Assembly (NCBI RefSeq): GCF_015207605.1
Contig: NZ_JADEWO010000007.1
Span: 124,001 to 188,000, forward strand
Reading direction: 5' to 3'
Source of the DNA: Oculatella sp. LEGE 06141
GTDB taxonomy: Bacteria > Cyanobacteriota > Cyanobacteriia > Elainellales > Elainellaceae
Length of the DNA stretch: 64,000 nucleotides
Shown here: positions 16,859 through 26,479 of the stretch, one piece after another
Layout: each line of letters starts with the position of its first letter
How positions within the stretch are numbered: the stretch's first letter is position 1
Made by a program: the position numbers and the translations under genes
Notes under the pieces: model-generated
The model's input: the letters and a program-made list of their open reading frames with translations, nothing else
The model's database searches: none
Told to the model about the DNA's origin: nothing

Positions 16859-19117
16859 CTAACCGATCCTAACGGGTGGTTGCCCTGGACGGTGAGGCAG
16901 AACTCGGCCAATGATGCGGCTATGGTAATGTCCCTTTGCCTGTAAGGCCGCAATACAGCCGTTGGCCTGATCCGCAGGAAGTGAAGCTAGCAAGCCGCCA
17001 GAGGTTTGCGGATCAAACAAGAGGGGATAAAGGGGGCGATCGCGCACCTGCTCCCGGTTTTCGATGGAAGTAGCCGATCGCTCATTCTGCGGATGTAGAG
17101 AACTCAAAATTCCCTGCTCTACCATTTCTCTTGCTCCGGCTAAAACAGGCAGAGCATCTAAATCCAGCTCAACTGCAACTTGCGATGCGCGAACCATTTC
17201 AACCAGATGCCCCAATAGGCCAAACCCCGTTACATCAGTACAGCTTGTTACCTGGTGCTGCCGCAAACAGTCTGCCGCCGCTTGATTGGAAAGCAGCATG
17301 GACTGAATCGCCTGTTCAATCCAGCGGCCTTTAGCCTTAAGGCGCATATCCGCTGCAAAGAGCGTTCCCGTTCCCAAGCCCTTCGTCAAAATTAGACTGT
17401 GACCGGGCTGCATCCCGCCTTTGCGCCACAGGTGTTCTGGTCGAACTAAACCATTGCACGCCAACCCAAACGCCAGTTCGGTTCCTTCGGTGGTGTGACC
17501 GCCAATTAAGGGCGCATTAACCTGGCCTAAAACCTTCATCGCTCCAGACAACAGTTGATACAGGGTTTCTTCTAATTTGGCTTCGGTGGCGTGGGGCAAT
17601 GTGGCGATCGCCATCACGCTCTGCGGCACAGCTCCCATCGCAAAAATGTCGCTGAGGCAATGATTGGTGACGATTTGCCCCAACAGAAACGGATCGTTAA
17701 TCAACGCTCGAAAATAGTCTACCGTTTGCACCATCACCTCACCGGGCGGAACACTAACCACCGCCGCATCATCCGGGGCATCTAACCCAATTAAAATATC
17801 GTCGCGATCGATCCAGCCGAGTGAGTCTTGTTTAACCCGATGCAACGCTCGTTCTAGAACAGTGCTGCCCACCTTAGAAGCGCAACCAGAGCAATACATG
17901 GATGGAGTGGGTGGGGTGTCTCCGGTACTCCCTGGCTCCACCGCTGCCATTGGCGTTAAATCGCTGAATTGATTCATGAATTGGCGATCGATCCGATCTT
18001 TCCACTGCCAAATCAGAGGATGGGGGCCAAGATGGAATAACCCGCGAGAGGCGATCGCCGCACCGTTGCCCGTTCCCACTAAAATCAGAAACTGCTTTTG
18101 TGGTGTGAAGGGTTTGGGGGATTGGCTGAGCAGGGCACGACGGAGATTTTGCACTAATGGCTTGCCCTGCCGCACCGCAAATACCCCTGCCTTGGGGCGA
18201 GGATGGTTGACCATTGTGGCGACATCCCCAGCCGCAAAGATGTGAGGATGCGAGGTGGATTGCAGCGTATCGCTCACCTGCACAAAGCCCTGATCGGTTG
18301 TAGCCAGTCCCGATGCTTGCAGCCACGGTGCTGCTGAAGCTTGTGTGACCCAAAAGACGCGATCGCACTCAACGCTTAACCCCGAGCGGCATTGAATCAA
18401 ATCAGGCTGAATTTCACTCACCTCTTCGTTGAGATGCACCTGCACACCGCGACGGGTCAGCATTTTCTCTAACCGTTTTCCCACCCAGGCATTTCGCCCC
18501 GGCAAGAGCTGGTTGCCCCGATGAAACAGATGCATTTCTAAATGCGTGGCGGGTTGTCCGGCCTGTTGGTAAATGCGGCTCAGGTGCGCCTGCGCGGATA
18601 GCGTCAGTTCCACTCCCCCGGCACCACCGCCCACAATTGCTAACCGCAGGGGTTGCTCTGGCGATCGCCTCACGTTTTGCACCAGCTCATCCCAATAGGC
18701 CAGAAATTGCGAAATGGGTTTAACCGGAGTAGCGTATTTCAATGCTCCCGGTACGGGTGAGGCGGTTGGCGTGCTGCCAATGTCGATGGACAGCACATCA
18801 AAGGCGATCGCCGGATGGTTGGCACAAATGACGCGATTGTGTTCTAAATCCAGTCCGATCGCCCGGTCCACCATCATGTGAGCCTGAGCAAAATTGGCTA
18901 ACGGTCGCAGGTCAATGTGGCAATCGTCATAGTGATACAGTCCAGCAATGTAACCCGGCAGCATTCCGGAATAGGGCGTGTGCGACACATCCGTAATCAG
19001 CGTGATTCGCACTCCCGGCAGGGGATTCATGCCAAATGACTTGAGGGCGATCGCGTGGCTGTGCCCCCCTCCAATCAAAACGAGGTCTTTGACGATGGGT
19101 TGTGGGGAATTCTGCAT
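16859..19117 (-). CDS. selD: NADH-dehydrogenase-like/selenide, water dikinase fusion
   Basis: About 752 residues in two parts. The N-terminal 380 are an FAD/NAD(P)-linked disulfide-oxidoreductase-like domain (VLIGGGHSHAIAL dinucleotide fold, LAIVGGGAGGVELTL, FAAGDVATM). The C-terminal 350 are SelD, with YCSGCASKVG (catalytic Cys instead of Sec), GLDAPDDAAVV and TDVTGFGLLGHL. SelD makes selenophosphate from selenide and ATP; the fused redox domain may supply or protect selenide. This fusion is known in cyanobacteria. ATG 19117 is preferred to a TTG at 19147. Confidence 0.88.
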   Translation of the reverse strand: MQNSPQPIVKDLVLIGGGHSHAIALKSFGMNPLPGVRITLITDVSHTPYSGMLPGYIAGLYHYDDCHIDLRPLANFAQAHMMVDRAIGLDLEHNRVICANHPAIAFDVLSIDIGSTPTASPVPGALKYATPVKPISQFLAYWDELVQNVRRSPEQPLRLAIVGGGAGGVELTLSAQAHLSRIYQQAGQPATHLEMHLFHRGNQLLPGRNAWVGKRLEKMLTRRGVQVHLNEEVSEIQPDLIQCRSGLSVECDRVFWVTQASAAPWLQASGLATTDQGFVQVSDTLQSTSHPHIFAAGDVATMVNHPRPKAGVFAVRQGKPLVQNLRRALLSQSPKPFTPQKQFLILVGTGNGAAIASRGLFHLGPHPLIWQWKDRIDRQFMNQFSDLTPMAAVEPGSTGDTPPTPSMYCSGCASKVGSTVLERALHRVKQDSLGWIDRDDILIGLDAPDDAAVVSVPPGEVMVQTVDYFRALINDPFLLGQIVTNHCLSDIFAMGAVPQSVMAIATLPHATEAKLEETLYQLLSGAMKVLGQVNAPLIGGHTTEGTELAFGLACNGLVRPEHLWRKGGMQPGHSLILTKGLGTGTLFAADMRLKAKGRWIEQAIQSMLLSNQAAADCLRQHQVTSCTDVTGFGLLGHLVEMVRASQVAVELDLDALPVLAGAREMVEQGILSSLHPQNERSATSIENREQVRDRPLYPLLFDPQTSGGLLASLPADQANGCIAALQAKGHYHSRIIGRVLPHRPGQPPVRIG

Positions 19118-19254
19118 CGGACTGAAACGGGTTTGCGCGCGGGTCAACTCTCACTGTACTGAGACAAGCTGATTTTTGCTGAGTTTAAGAATGTAGATAG
19201 TGGTGCGATTGTGCAGGATGGGGGCGATCGACCCTCTACTCTGCAAAAGTGCTG

Positions 19255-19524
19255 TTCTGAGGTGAGAGAACCGACTTCTGAACTCCATGTTTCGAGTTTA
19301 GAAGCCGACCATTTGAGTTCTAAGGTCAAAATTTCGAGTTCAGATCTCAAAACGTTAAGGTCAAAGGCCAAAGCTTCGAGTTCAAATCTCAAAACGTCAA
19401 GGTCAAGGCCAAAGCTTCGAGTTCAGATCTCAAAACGTTAAGGTCAAAGGCCAAAGCTTCGAGTTCAAATCTCAAAATTTCAAGGTCAAAGGTTCGACTT
19501 CAGAGGTCAAACCTTCGAGTTCAA
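19255..19524. repeat. 21/42-bp minisatellite of heptad (coiled-coil) periodicity
   Basis: Successive 21-bp modules begin with TTCGAGTTC-like or AAGGTCAAA-like words. The best copies are 42 bp at 19333-19374 and 19416-19457, with a 41-bp copy between them at 19375-19415 and partial or diverged modules on both sides. On the minus strand a unit encodes 14 residues of Leu/Glu heptads (ALAFDLNVLRSELE), but the 41-bp copy shifts the frame and stops appear. It looks like a decayed or never-translated coiled-coil minisatellite between selD and speB. Confidence 0.75.
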
Positions 19525-19619
19525 CACAAAACACAAGATTTAGGCCAGTTCAGCACTTTATCGTTAGCATTAGAATCGGGTTATTTTTCAAACCATTTCG
19601 TTGCTACCAGGTCTTTGTC

Positions 19620-20531
19620 ATGCTGACGCAAGTATCTACTGCCGAACTGCCGTTTTTGGGTGCCGATGTTGCTGCTGACTATGCAGCGGCTCGTGTTGTG
19701 ATCCTGCCGATTCCCTACGAAGCGACCACCACCTACCGTCGCGGCTGCGAAAACGGCCCGGATGCCATTCTCGACGCATCCCAGCAAGTTGAATATTACG
19801 ACGAAGAACTAGAGCAGGAAGTGTGGCCGGTTGGCATCTATACTCACGAGGCGATCGCCGATACGCGCAACAGCCCCGTTTCAGCCGAAGAGATGCTGGA
19901 CGTGACCCAAAAAACCGTGTGCAAATTGATTCAAGACGGTAAGTTTGCGATCGCCCTGGGTGGCGAACACAGCATCTCCACCGGGCTGGTAGAAGCCTAT
20001 CGGCAGGCCAACCCCAACGAACCGTTTACCGTCGTTCAAATTGATGCCCACGGCGATCTGCGCCATGAATACGAAGGCTCCATCCACAACCATGCCTGCA
20101 TTATGCGGCGTGTGGTGGATATGGGGTTGCCCACCGTTCAAATTGGGATTCGCAGCATTTGCAAAGAAGAAGCGGATCTAATCAAAGAAAAGCAGCTCAC
20201 CGTCTTTCGGGCGCGGGAAATTGCCATGCAGCCCGACTGGCTAGAACGGGCGATCGCCAGCATCTCTACCGAAAAAGTGTTCTTTACCATCGACCTGGAC
20301 GGCATCGATCCAACGCTGATTCCGGCCGTAGGCACGCCAGAACCGGGCGGCTTAAACTGGTACTCCCTCACCACCTTTATTCGGCGCGTGTTTGAAACCC
20401 ACGATGTCATCGGCTGTGATGTGATGGAGCTGGCTCCAATTCCCGATTCCGTTGTTTCAGAGTTTACTGCCGCCAAGTTAGTCTATAAACTCATTGGCTA
20501 TCAAACCGTGGCAAAGGGATGGTTAACCTGA
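19620..20531 (+). CDS. speB: Agmatinase (ureohydrolase family)
   Basis: 303 residues with the full binuclear Mn site: GGEHS (about 117-121), DAHGD (about 141-145) followed by HNHACIMRR, and DLDGIDP (about 227-233). It probably hydrolyses agmatine to putrescine and urea. Some cyanobacterial members are guanidine hydrolases with adjacent nickel-insertion genes; none is present here, so agmatinase is the better call. Its stop is directly followed by the next gene's ATG, indicating an operon. Confidence 0.85.
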   Translation: MLTQVSTAELPFLGADVAADYAAARVVILPIPYEATTTYRRGCENGPDAILDASQQVEYYDEELEQEVWPVGIYTHEAIADTRNSPVSAEEMLDVTQKTVCKLIQDGKFAIALGGEHSISTGLVEAYRQANPNEPFTVVQIDAHGDLRHEYEGSIHNHACIMRRVVDMGLPTVQIGIRSICKEEADLIKEKQLTVFRAREIAMQPDWLERAIASISTEKVFFTIDLDGIDPTLIPAVGTPEPGGLNWYSLTTFIRRVFETHDVIGCDVMELAPIPDSVVSEFTAAKLVYKLIGYQTVAKGWLT

Positions 20532-21074
20532 ATGGAAATGGGTACCGCGATCGGCAGCTACGCCCCAGATTTTGAATTACCGGGCATCGACAACGCTGTT
20601 CATCATTTGGGTCGCTATTTGGGGCGGTATCAGGCGGTGGGGGTCATCATCATGTGCAACCATTGTCCCTCTGTGCGGCTCTATCTCGATCGCCTCAAAC
20701 AGATCCAAACGGAGTTCCAAAACCAGGGCTTTACCCTGATCGGCATCAATGCCAACGACGATCGCGCCGTTCCCGAAGACAGCTTCGAGCAGATGAAACG
20801 CTTTGCTGCCGAGCAACAGCTCAACTTCCCGTATTTGCGCGATATGACCCAGGATGTCGCGCACGGGTTTGGGGCGCAGCGCACACCAGAAGCCTACCTG
20901 CTCGATCAGTCGAGTGCGCTGTGCTACCGAGGGGCAATCGATGACAATCCGCAAAGCGCACAGGCGGTACAAACGTTTTACCTGCGAGACGCGATCGCCC
21001 AACTCCTTGCTGGCAAAGCCATTACCCTCAACTCAACAGAACCGACTGGCTGCTCTATCAAGTGGCGACAGTAG
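20532..21074 (+). CDS. Thioredoxin-like (AhpC/TSA-fold) protein
   Basis: 180 residues of peroxiredoxin/thioredoxin fold: [13 protein letters not shown] near the start, a CNHCP redox-type motif (about 42-46), and [17 protein letters not shown]. The family is found as conserved thiol-disulfide proteins with a modified CxxC. It begins at the base after the agmatinase stop, so translation is probably coupled. The substrate is unknown. Confidence 0.78.
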   Translation: MEMGTAIGSYAPDFELPGIDNAVHHLGRYLGRYQAVGVIIMCNHCPSVRLYLDRLKQIQTEFQNQGFTLIGINANDDRAVPEDSFEQMKRFAAEQQLNFPYLRDMTQDVAHGFGAQRTPEAYLLDQSSALCYRGAIDDNPQSAQAVQTFYLRDAIAQLLAGKAITLNSTEPTGCSIKWRQ

Positions 21075-21168
21075 ACAATCTAACGAGTGGATACCCATAC
21101 AGATTACAGAGAGCGTCTCTACTGTTATCTTAGGTGAAAGCACCTTAAGTAAAGAAAATTATCACTGC

Positions 21169-21897
21169 ATGGGGACAACATATCAGCGCATTCTGCTGAA
21201 ACTGAGCGGCGAGGCACTGATGGGCGATCTCTCCTACGGGATTGATGCTACCGTTGTGCAAAATATTGCTCAGGAAGTGGCAGACATCGTCGCAACTGGA
21301 GTTCAGACGGCCATCGTCGTAGGTGGTGGCAATATTTTTCGCGGGGTCAAGGGTGCTGCGGCAGGCATGGATCGGGCAACGGCTGACTACATTGGCATGA
21401 TTGCAACCGTCATGAATGCCATGACCTTACAGGATGCCCTGGAACAAATTAACATTCCAACACGGGTGCAGACGGCGATCGAAATGAAAGAAGTCGCGGA
21501 ACCCTACATTCGCCGCCGTGCCATTCGCCATCTCGAAAAGGGACGGGTCGTTGTCTTTGGAGCGGGTTCCGGTAACCCGTTTTTCACCACCGACACGACA
21601 GCAGCTCTACGAGCAGCGGAGATCAGCGCTGATGTCGTCTTCAAGGCAACGAAAGTAGACGGGGTTTACGACTCTGACCCAACCTTAAACCCCAACGCCC
21701 GCCGATATACTAGCCTCACCTATGGTCATGTGTTGACACAAGACCTCCGCGTGATGGATGGCACAGCGATCGCCTTGTGCAAAGATAACAACATCCCTAT
21801 TATTGTGTTCGACCTCTCGGTTTCCGGTAATATCCGTCGAGCCGTGATGGGCGAACCCATTGGAACCATTGTCGGAGGGTCTTGTGAAATTATCTGA
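21169..21897 (+). CDS. pyrH: UMP kinase
   Basis: 242 residues of the amino-acid kinase fold. The N-terminus has [14 protein letters not shown], then [46 protein letters not shown] and [13 protein letters not shown], all standard PyrH landmarks. It phosphorylates UMP to UDP and forms hexamers regulated by GTP/UTP. ATG 21169 gives the normal length; an upstream extension in the same frame is a shadow of the preceding gene. frr overlaps its last 14 bp, the usual pyrH-frr pair. Confidence 0.94.
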   Translation: MGTTYQRILLKLSGEALMGDLSYGIDATVVQNIAQEVADIVATGVQTAIVVGGGNIFRGVKGAAAGMDRATADYIGMIATVMNAMTLQDALEQINIPTRVQTAIEMKEVAEPYIRRRAIRHLEKGRVVVFGAGSGNPFFTTDTTAALRAAEISADVVFKATKVDGVYDSDPTLNPNARRYTSLTYGHVLTQDLRVMDGTAIALCKDNNIPIIVFDLSVSGNIRRAVMGEPIGTIVGGSCEII

Positions 21898-22432
21898 AGT
21901 TGAAAGCCATATGCAAAAGGCCGTTGAGTCTACTCAGCGCTCTTTCAACACCATCCGCACAGGACGCGCCAACGCGGCTATTCTAGACAAAATCACGGTG
22001 GAATACTACGGTACACCATCCCCGTTAAAAACCATCGCTGGAATTAGCACTCCTGATGCAACTACCATCCTGATTCAACCCTACGATCGCAGCAGCTTAA
22101 GCACGATCGAGAAGGCCATTTCCCTGTCGGATGTGGGTCTAACGCCGAGCAACGACGGCTCTGTGATTCGGTTGAACATTCCACCCCTAACCAGCGATCG
22201 CCGTAAAGAACTCGTCAAAATTGCCGCTAAGTATGCCGAGGAAGGAAAGGTTTCGGTTCGCAATATTCGTCGTGATGCGATCGACTCCATCCGCAAACAA
22301 GAGAAAAACAGCGACATCTCCGAAGACGAATCACGCGATTCTCAGGACAGCATTCAAAAGCTAACAGACAAGTACGTTAGCAAAATTGATGAATTGCTGG
22401 CAGAAAAAGAAGTTGACATTACAACGGTTTAG
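21884..22432 (+). CDS. frr: Ribosome recycling factor
   Basis: 182 residues. Landmarks are [32 protein letters not shown], and the C-terminal helices with [14 protein letters not shown] and [18 protein letters not shown] splits post-termination ribosomes with EF-G. The GTG start at 21884 has a perfect GGAGG five bases upstream and overlaps pyrH by 14 bp, so translation is coupled. Confidence 0.94.
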   Translation: MKLSEVESHMQKAVESTQRSFNTIRTGRANAAILDKITVEYYGTPSPLKTIAGISTPDATTILIQPYDRSSLSTIEKAISLSDVGLTPSNDGSVIRLNIPPLTSDRRKELVKIAAKYAEEGKVSVRNIRRDAIDSIRKQEKNSDISEDESRDSQDSIQKLTDKYVSKIDELLAEKEVDITTV

Positions 22433-22567
22433 TGGGCGATCGCTACTGAGTTTTGAGTTTTGAGTTACGTCCCATAAGTAACTTAAGACTCAAACTCGTT
22501 AACCTTTTTTGCAATATGTATATCTATCTCTAGCGGTTGGTAAGCCCCTACGCTGCAATTCACCGGG

Positions 22568-22750
22568 TTAGGCTGCAACCGAAACAGGAACCACCGCTTG
22601 GGCAGAACGCACCACATAGGCCAGGTGCAGCGGATACCCATTGGCGTTGTAGATCGCATCCACACATCTCAGAGCCGTTTCCCGGCTTCTGTAAGACCGT
22701 AACACACGCTCACTGCCGTTGGAATACTGAATGCAGAGTTGCCAAACCAT
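22568..22750 (-). CDS. Small conserved protein, 60 residues
   Basis: A compact protein, MVWQLCIQYSNGSERVLRSY at the start, with no membrane segment. The start ATG has GAGGAAA six bases upstream, a strong ribosome site that supports translation. I recall similar ~60-residue cyanobacterial proteins but no function. It is convergent with frr across about 135 bp of non-coding sequence that contains repeated TGAGTTT words. Confidence 0.65.
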   Translation of the reverse strand: MVWQLCIQYSNGSERVLRSYRSRETALRCVDAIYNANGYPLHLAYVVRSAQAVVPVSVAA

Positions 22751-23574
22751 GATGCTTTCCTCAACCAAGAGTGACGGAGTCGGGAGATTTCTGTAGCTTC
22801 ATCTGCCCTTCATAAATATCGTATGAACTTTACTCAAGTTTGGACTCCGTGCAAATGGCGAATTGTGGAAAGCAATTGCCACACCAAACCCGTATTAAGC
22901 AGCACTCAGATGACCGTTTTTTCTTCAGAGTTTGTGACTAGAGAGAAGCGATCGCCCAGCCGCCAGACCCCAACCCTGCCCAATGCAACGGAACCATTTA
23001 TTGGCTTGAAACGCTTGCAGCGTTGAGCTTGCCTCTGGAAACTTCGGTCTTTACAGCAAACAAATAGTCCATTACCCCACCGAGAGCGACATCAGTAGAT
23101 AAGACGACGCTGGTAGAAGTAATGACCTTGTTTTCCTGCACATTACTGAGACAGGATGCAATGAACCGATCGATCGGTAGTACCTCGCTTCATCAAACTG
23201 CACTGAATGCCTGCAATTACACTACATGCGGGCAATTGCGTTGCGATTCATGCGGAATCAATACTGAATTCTTCAAAGCAGCTTTAAGAAAGGTCACGAA
23301 AACTTTCCGGGAAACATACACTCCCAGGTGTGTTGGAATTTAGACTGTGGACTACAGGCTGCAAATTTAAACGGTCGGGCTGAAACAATGGGCTGCTGAT
23401 TTAGAACCGACTAATCTTGCAGCACATTGAGGCTGAGAAGCTATAATTCGGCAAATTCAGCCTAAAGTCCAACAATCTGGGTATAGGTCTAATGTCCATC
23501 CTTGGATAGGGCAACCGGTCACCCAAGTGACCATACAGTTCAGTTTGGTGTACTCAGGAGCAAAACTTAGCCTT
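22751..23574. other. Long intergenic region before the reductase gene
   Basis: About 820 bp. Frames at 22823-23026 and 23122-23343 have poor composition and no ribosome sites, so I left them out. A TATAAT box lies near 23441. A hairpin GGTCAC-CCAA-GTGACC sits at 23517-23532 in the presumed 5' leader of the downstream gene. I see no RNA gene. Confidence 0.5.
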
Positions 23575-24708
23575 ATGTATGACTGTATTGTTGTAGGCGC
23601 AGGGCCAGCAGGAGGATCTGCCGCATATCACCTGGCAAAACGCGGGCGATCGGTACTAATTCTAGAAAAAGAGTCTCTGCCCCGTTACAAGCCCTGTGGT
23701 GGTGGCGTGTCTCCCCAAGTCGCCCAATGGTTCGATTTTGACTTTTCACCTGCGATTTCAATTAAGGTAGATGCCATTCGCTGTACATGGAAGATGGGCG
23801 ACCCGGTAGATGCCAAGCTCAATACACCAGAACCGATCTGGATGGTACGTCGCGATGTGTTTGATCACTTCCTGGTGCAGCAAGCGCAAAAGCAAGGCGC
23901 AGAGCTAAAGGACAGTATCGAAGTCACTGGAATTGAGTTTAAGAGCGATCGCTGGCAAGTCAACACCTCAAACGGCCCCTTTGAAGCTCGCTATCTGATC
24001 GCTGCCGATGGCGCGAAAGGCCCAATGGCAAAATGGTTGGGTTTCAAAGAGCGCAAGCGTCGCCTGGCAGGCGCACTAGAAGCAGAAGCACCCGCCCAAC
24101 TCAGCGGCTCACAGTCTGCTCACTTTGAATTTGGCCTGGTGAAAAACGGTTACGTTTGGAACTTCCCCAAAGCGGATGGATATTCTGTTGGTGTGGGCAC
24201 CTTCCGTGGCGGTGAGCCTCAAGACTTTAAAGCAATTTTGAATGAATATGCCACGCTGTTTGGCATTGATATGAAAACGGCTAAGCAGTTCGGTCATCCC
24301 ATTTGCCTCTGGGATGGCGACCAGAAGCTACATACGCAAAATGCTGTATTAGCAGGGGAAGCCGCCTGTGTGGTAGACCCCTTCACCGCAGAAGGCATTC
24401 GCCCCTCGATCTTCACGGGGGTCAAGGCCGCAGAGGCGATCGACCAAGCGCTAGCAGGCAATGCCAATGCGCTGGCGGACTACACCGAAACCGTCAGCAA
24501 GGAATGGGGTACGGATATGGCCTGGGCACAGCGGCTCTCTGGCGTGTTCTATCGAGTCCCTGGTATTGGCTACAAGGTGGGTGTCAAGCGTCCCGGTGCC
24601 GCAGAACGAATGGGCAAAATTCTCTGTGGCGAGATGAAATATGGCGACGTGGCCAGTCGTGCCCTGAAGCGGTTAAGCACCAGTTTCATTCCCGGTATGG
24701 GCGGTTAA
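23575..24708 (+). CDS. Geranylgeranyl-reductase family FAD oxidoreductase
   Basis: 377 residues. The N-terminal FAD-binding fold (YDCIVVGAGPAGGSAAYHLA), RYKPCGGGVS (isoprenoid reductase signature) and AGEAACVVDPFTAEGIRPS are present. It is related to, but clearly not, the cyanobacterial ChlP, which begins differently. Members reduce geranylgeranyl or other polyprenyl double bonds of chlorophylls, tocopherols or lipids; the substrate is unknown. ATG 23575 starts exactly at the FAD fold. A terminator follows at 24742. Confidence 0.82.
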   Translation: MYDCIVVGAGPAGGSAAYHLAKRGRSVLILEKESLPRYKPCGGGVSPQVAQWFDFDFSPAISIKVDAIRCTWKMGDPVDAKLNTPEPIWMVRRDVFDHFLVQQAQKQGAELKDSIEVTGIEFKSDRWQVNTSNGPFEARYLIAADGAKGPMAKWLGFKERKRRLAGALEAEAPAQLSGSQSAHFEFGLVKNGYVWNFPKADGYSVGVGTFRGGEPQDFKAILNEYATLFGIDMKTAKQFGHPICLWDGDQKLHTQNAVLAGEAACVVDPFTAEGIRPSIFTGVKAAEAIDQALAGNANALADYTETVSKEWGTDMAWAQRLSGVFYRVPGIGYKVGVKRPGAAERMGKILCGEMKYGDVASRALKRLSTSFIPGMGG

Positions 24709-24741
24709 CCGTTCCTGCGCTATTTTATTCCGTGCAATGGG

Positions 24742-24773
24742 AGAGACGTTCCTTTTAGAACGTCTCTTTTTTT
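24742..24773 (+). terminator. Rho-independent terminator
   Basis: A 10-bp stem AGAGACGTTC with its complement over loop CTTTTA, followed by a run of seven T, 33 bp after the reductase stop codon. Confidence 0.9.
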
Positions 24774-24970
24774 GTATTAATTCTATTCATAGAGCAAATG
24801 AAGAATTTGCTTTGATGATTAAATAGGCGATCGCTATGCTTAAGGTGTAGGAATCAACCACAGCTATTCTTCAGAAGCGCTTCGAAAAATTGCTGTTCTT
24901 GGAACTGGTTCAACTCTCTGTCTCATGTAGCCATGAGTCGAGTGTAGTTTTCGAGAATTTGGAGGCAATT

Positions 24971-25126
24971 ATGTTACGGTCTTCTGCCCATCACAACCCA
25001 AATCATCTTGACGTCTTAAAGCCTGAGAATCGAGTCGTTCGTGCGCTAAAAGCCTTCTGGCGGTTTAGCCTGTATTACGGGAAATTTGTTTCTACCCCCC
25101 CTGGGGAACGTCGTTCGATTTCATAA
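24971..25126 (+). CDS. Small basic protein, 51 residues
   Basis: ATG 24971 is preceded by GGAGG at a spacing of five, a canonical ribosome site. The product is basic and aromatic, with LKAFWRFSLYYGKF in the middle and no predicted transmembrane span. I do not recognise it. It is the last plus-strand gene before the minus-strand glycan cluster. Translation is plausible from the ribosome site only. Confidence 0.5.
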   Translation: MLRSSAHHNPNHLDVLKPENRVVRALKAFWRFSLYYGKFVSTPPGERRSIS

Positions 25127-25162
25127 CGGTGCCAGCAACTTCATGATAGTCTGGTGGCCTGG

Positions 25163-26479
25163 TCACTTTGGGTTAAACAAGACATCATGCAGTTGTTGGC
25201 CGATCGCCTCTAGCGAAAAACACTGCTCAACCCGGTATCGAGCCTGTTGACCCACCTTTCTTCCCCAGGCCGCGTTATCGAATACGCGACCCAGAGCTGA
25301 CGCTAACGCCAGGGCATCGCCGCTGGGAACGACTAACCCACCCGACGCTTCACCATCCACCAAGATGTCGGGTACACCGGGCGCATCCGTTGCTACAACC
25401 GGTAAGCCACAGGCCATGGCTTCAATTGGCGCGACGGGAAACCCTTCGTGCCGAGAGGGAAGCGTATAAACATCGGCGGCTGAGAGATACTGTTGAATAG
25501 TGGTGCGATCGCGAATATATTCATCAATCCACATCAGCCCACGCAACGGTTTGGTGGAAATGAGTTGATGCAGCCGCTCAGCATCGCTGCCGGTTCCAAC
25601 CAGCAACAGCCTTAAATCCCATTGAGGGCGATCGCGACAAACCTTTTCCCACGCCTCGATCAGAATATCCAGCCCTTTGCGGTGGATATCAATTCGTCCA
25701 TGACAGACCGCAACCTGAGCCTCCAGCGGGATACCAACCGCACGTCTGGCTTCGAAGCGATCGATCGCTTGCCAGGTTGTCACGTCGATCGGGTTGAAGA
25801 TACAGGCCAGCTTCTCGGCAGGGATAGTGTAACGAGACTGAACTCTTTGAGCCTCTGTCCCCGTTGCCACAATCAACCCGGCACAGGCTTTCATGGCCAG
25901 CGGACGCAAAAACCGCTCTATTCGGCTCACCTGGAAGTTTCCACCCTGAAACGTCGCAAACACGGGCAGGTGTAGCCATTGCCCCAGCCCTACACAAACA
26001 TCAAATCGAGCGTATTCATATTCCTGGCAAACGATCGCCCGACAGCCTTCGCGTTTCAGTTCACGCGAGAGCCAGACCAATGGTGTCGCACAATAAGAGG
26101 CCGCATCGTTGAGCAATGCCAGCAGGGGACGCATTGGCCGGATTTCTGCCACCGAGCCGAATACGTCCTTTAAGGTTTGCCCGTGGGGATTCAGCATTTG
26201 TCGCCGGATCAGCCGATATAGAGAGGATGCTGGCAAAACGGCGATCGTGGCACCCGTGGCAGCATGATTAAACCGGACTGGTTCGGTCACACGAGCCGAA
26301 ATCAAAACCAGAACGGTGCGGATACCAGTGGTCTGTAAAGCCTGGATGTATCCTAACATCCAACCGCTGGGGCCTTCGGTGCAGAAAGCATCCAGCGACA
26401 CGCCAATGGGGTCTAAAAAGTCTTCCCACACATCTCCCCAGTGCAGGAGTGCGATCGACGGTGGCAAATGGCTACTCAT
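25163..26479 (-). CDS. Glycosyltransferase family 4
   Basis: 438 residues with the GT-B fold of family 4. The C-terminal nucleotide-sugar domain has CHGRIDIHRKGLDILIEAWE, LLLVGTGSDAERL and the EX7E-type block ADVYTLPSRHEGFPVAPIEAMACGLPVVATDAPG. The N-terminal acceptor domain is ordinary. It is a cytosolic or membrane-peripheral retaining transferase building a cell-surface glycan. Its first 8 bp overlap the end of the upstream methyltransferase gene, and it is the last gene of the minus-strand cluster. Confidence 0.85.
   Translation of the reverse strand: MSSHLPPSIALLHWGDVWEDFLDPIGVSLDAFCTEGPSGWMLGYIQALQTTGIRTVLVLISARVTEPVRFNHAATGATIAVLPASSLYRLIRRQMLNPHGQTLKDVFGSVAEIRPMRPLLALLNDAASYCATPLVWLSRELKREGCRAIVCQEYEYARFDVCVGLGQWLHLPVFATFQGGNFQVSRIERFLRPLAMKACAGLIVATGTEAQRVQSRYTIPAEKLACIFNPIDVTTWQAIDRFEARRAVGIPLEAQVAVCHGRIDIHRKGLDILIEAWEKVCRDRPQWDLRLLLVGTGSDAERLHQLISTKPLRGLMWIDEYIRDRTTIQQYLSAADVYTLPSRHEGFPVAPIEAMACGLPVVATDAPGVPDILVDGEASGGLVVPSGDALALASALGRVFDNAAWGRKVGQQARYRVEQCFSLEAIGQQLHDVLFNPK

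Noticed and set aside
19255-19524. A CRISPR array
   Set aside because: The repeats are contiguous 21/42-bp modules without unique spacers, and no cas gene is nearby.
19620-20531. Guanidine hydrolase instead of agmatinase
   Set aside because: No adjacent nickel-insertion (HypA/HypB-like) genes; motif set fits agmatinase equally well.
20854-21168. N-terminal extension of UMP kinase
   Set aside because: The in-frame extension lies in another frame of the thioredoxin-like gene; the family start at 21169 is clear.
22823-23343. Two plus-strand small ORFs
   Set aside because: No ribosome site, Cys/Thr-rich non-natural composition and no family likeness.
23575-24708. ChlP (chlorophyll geranylgeranyl reductase)
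   Set aside because: The N-terminus and overall sequence differ from cyanobacterial ChlP; only the broad family is supported.
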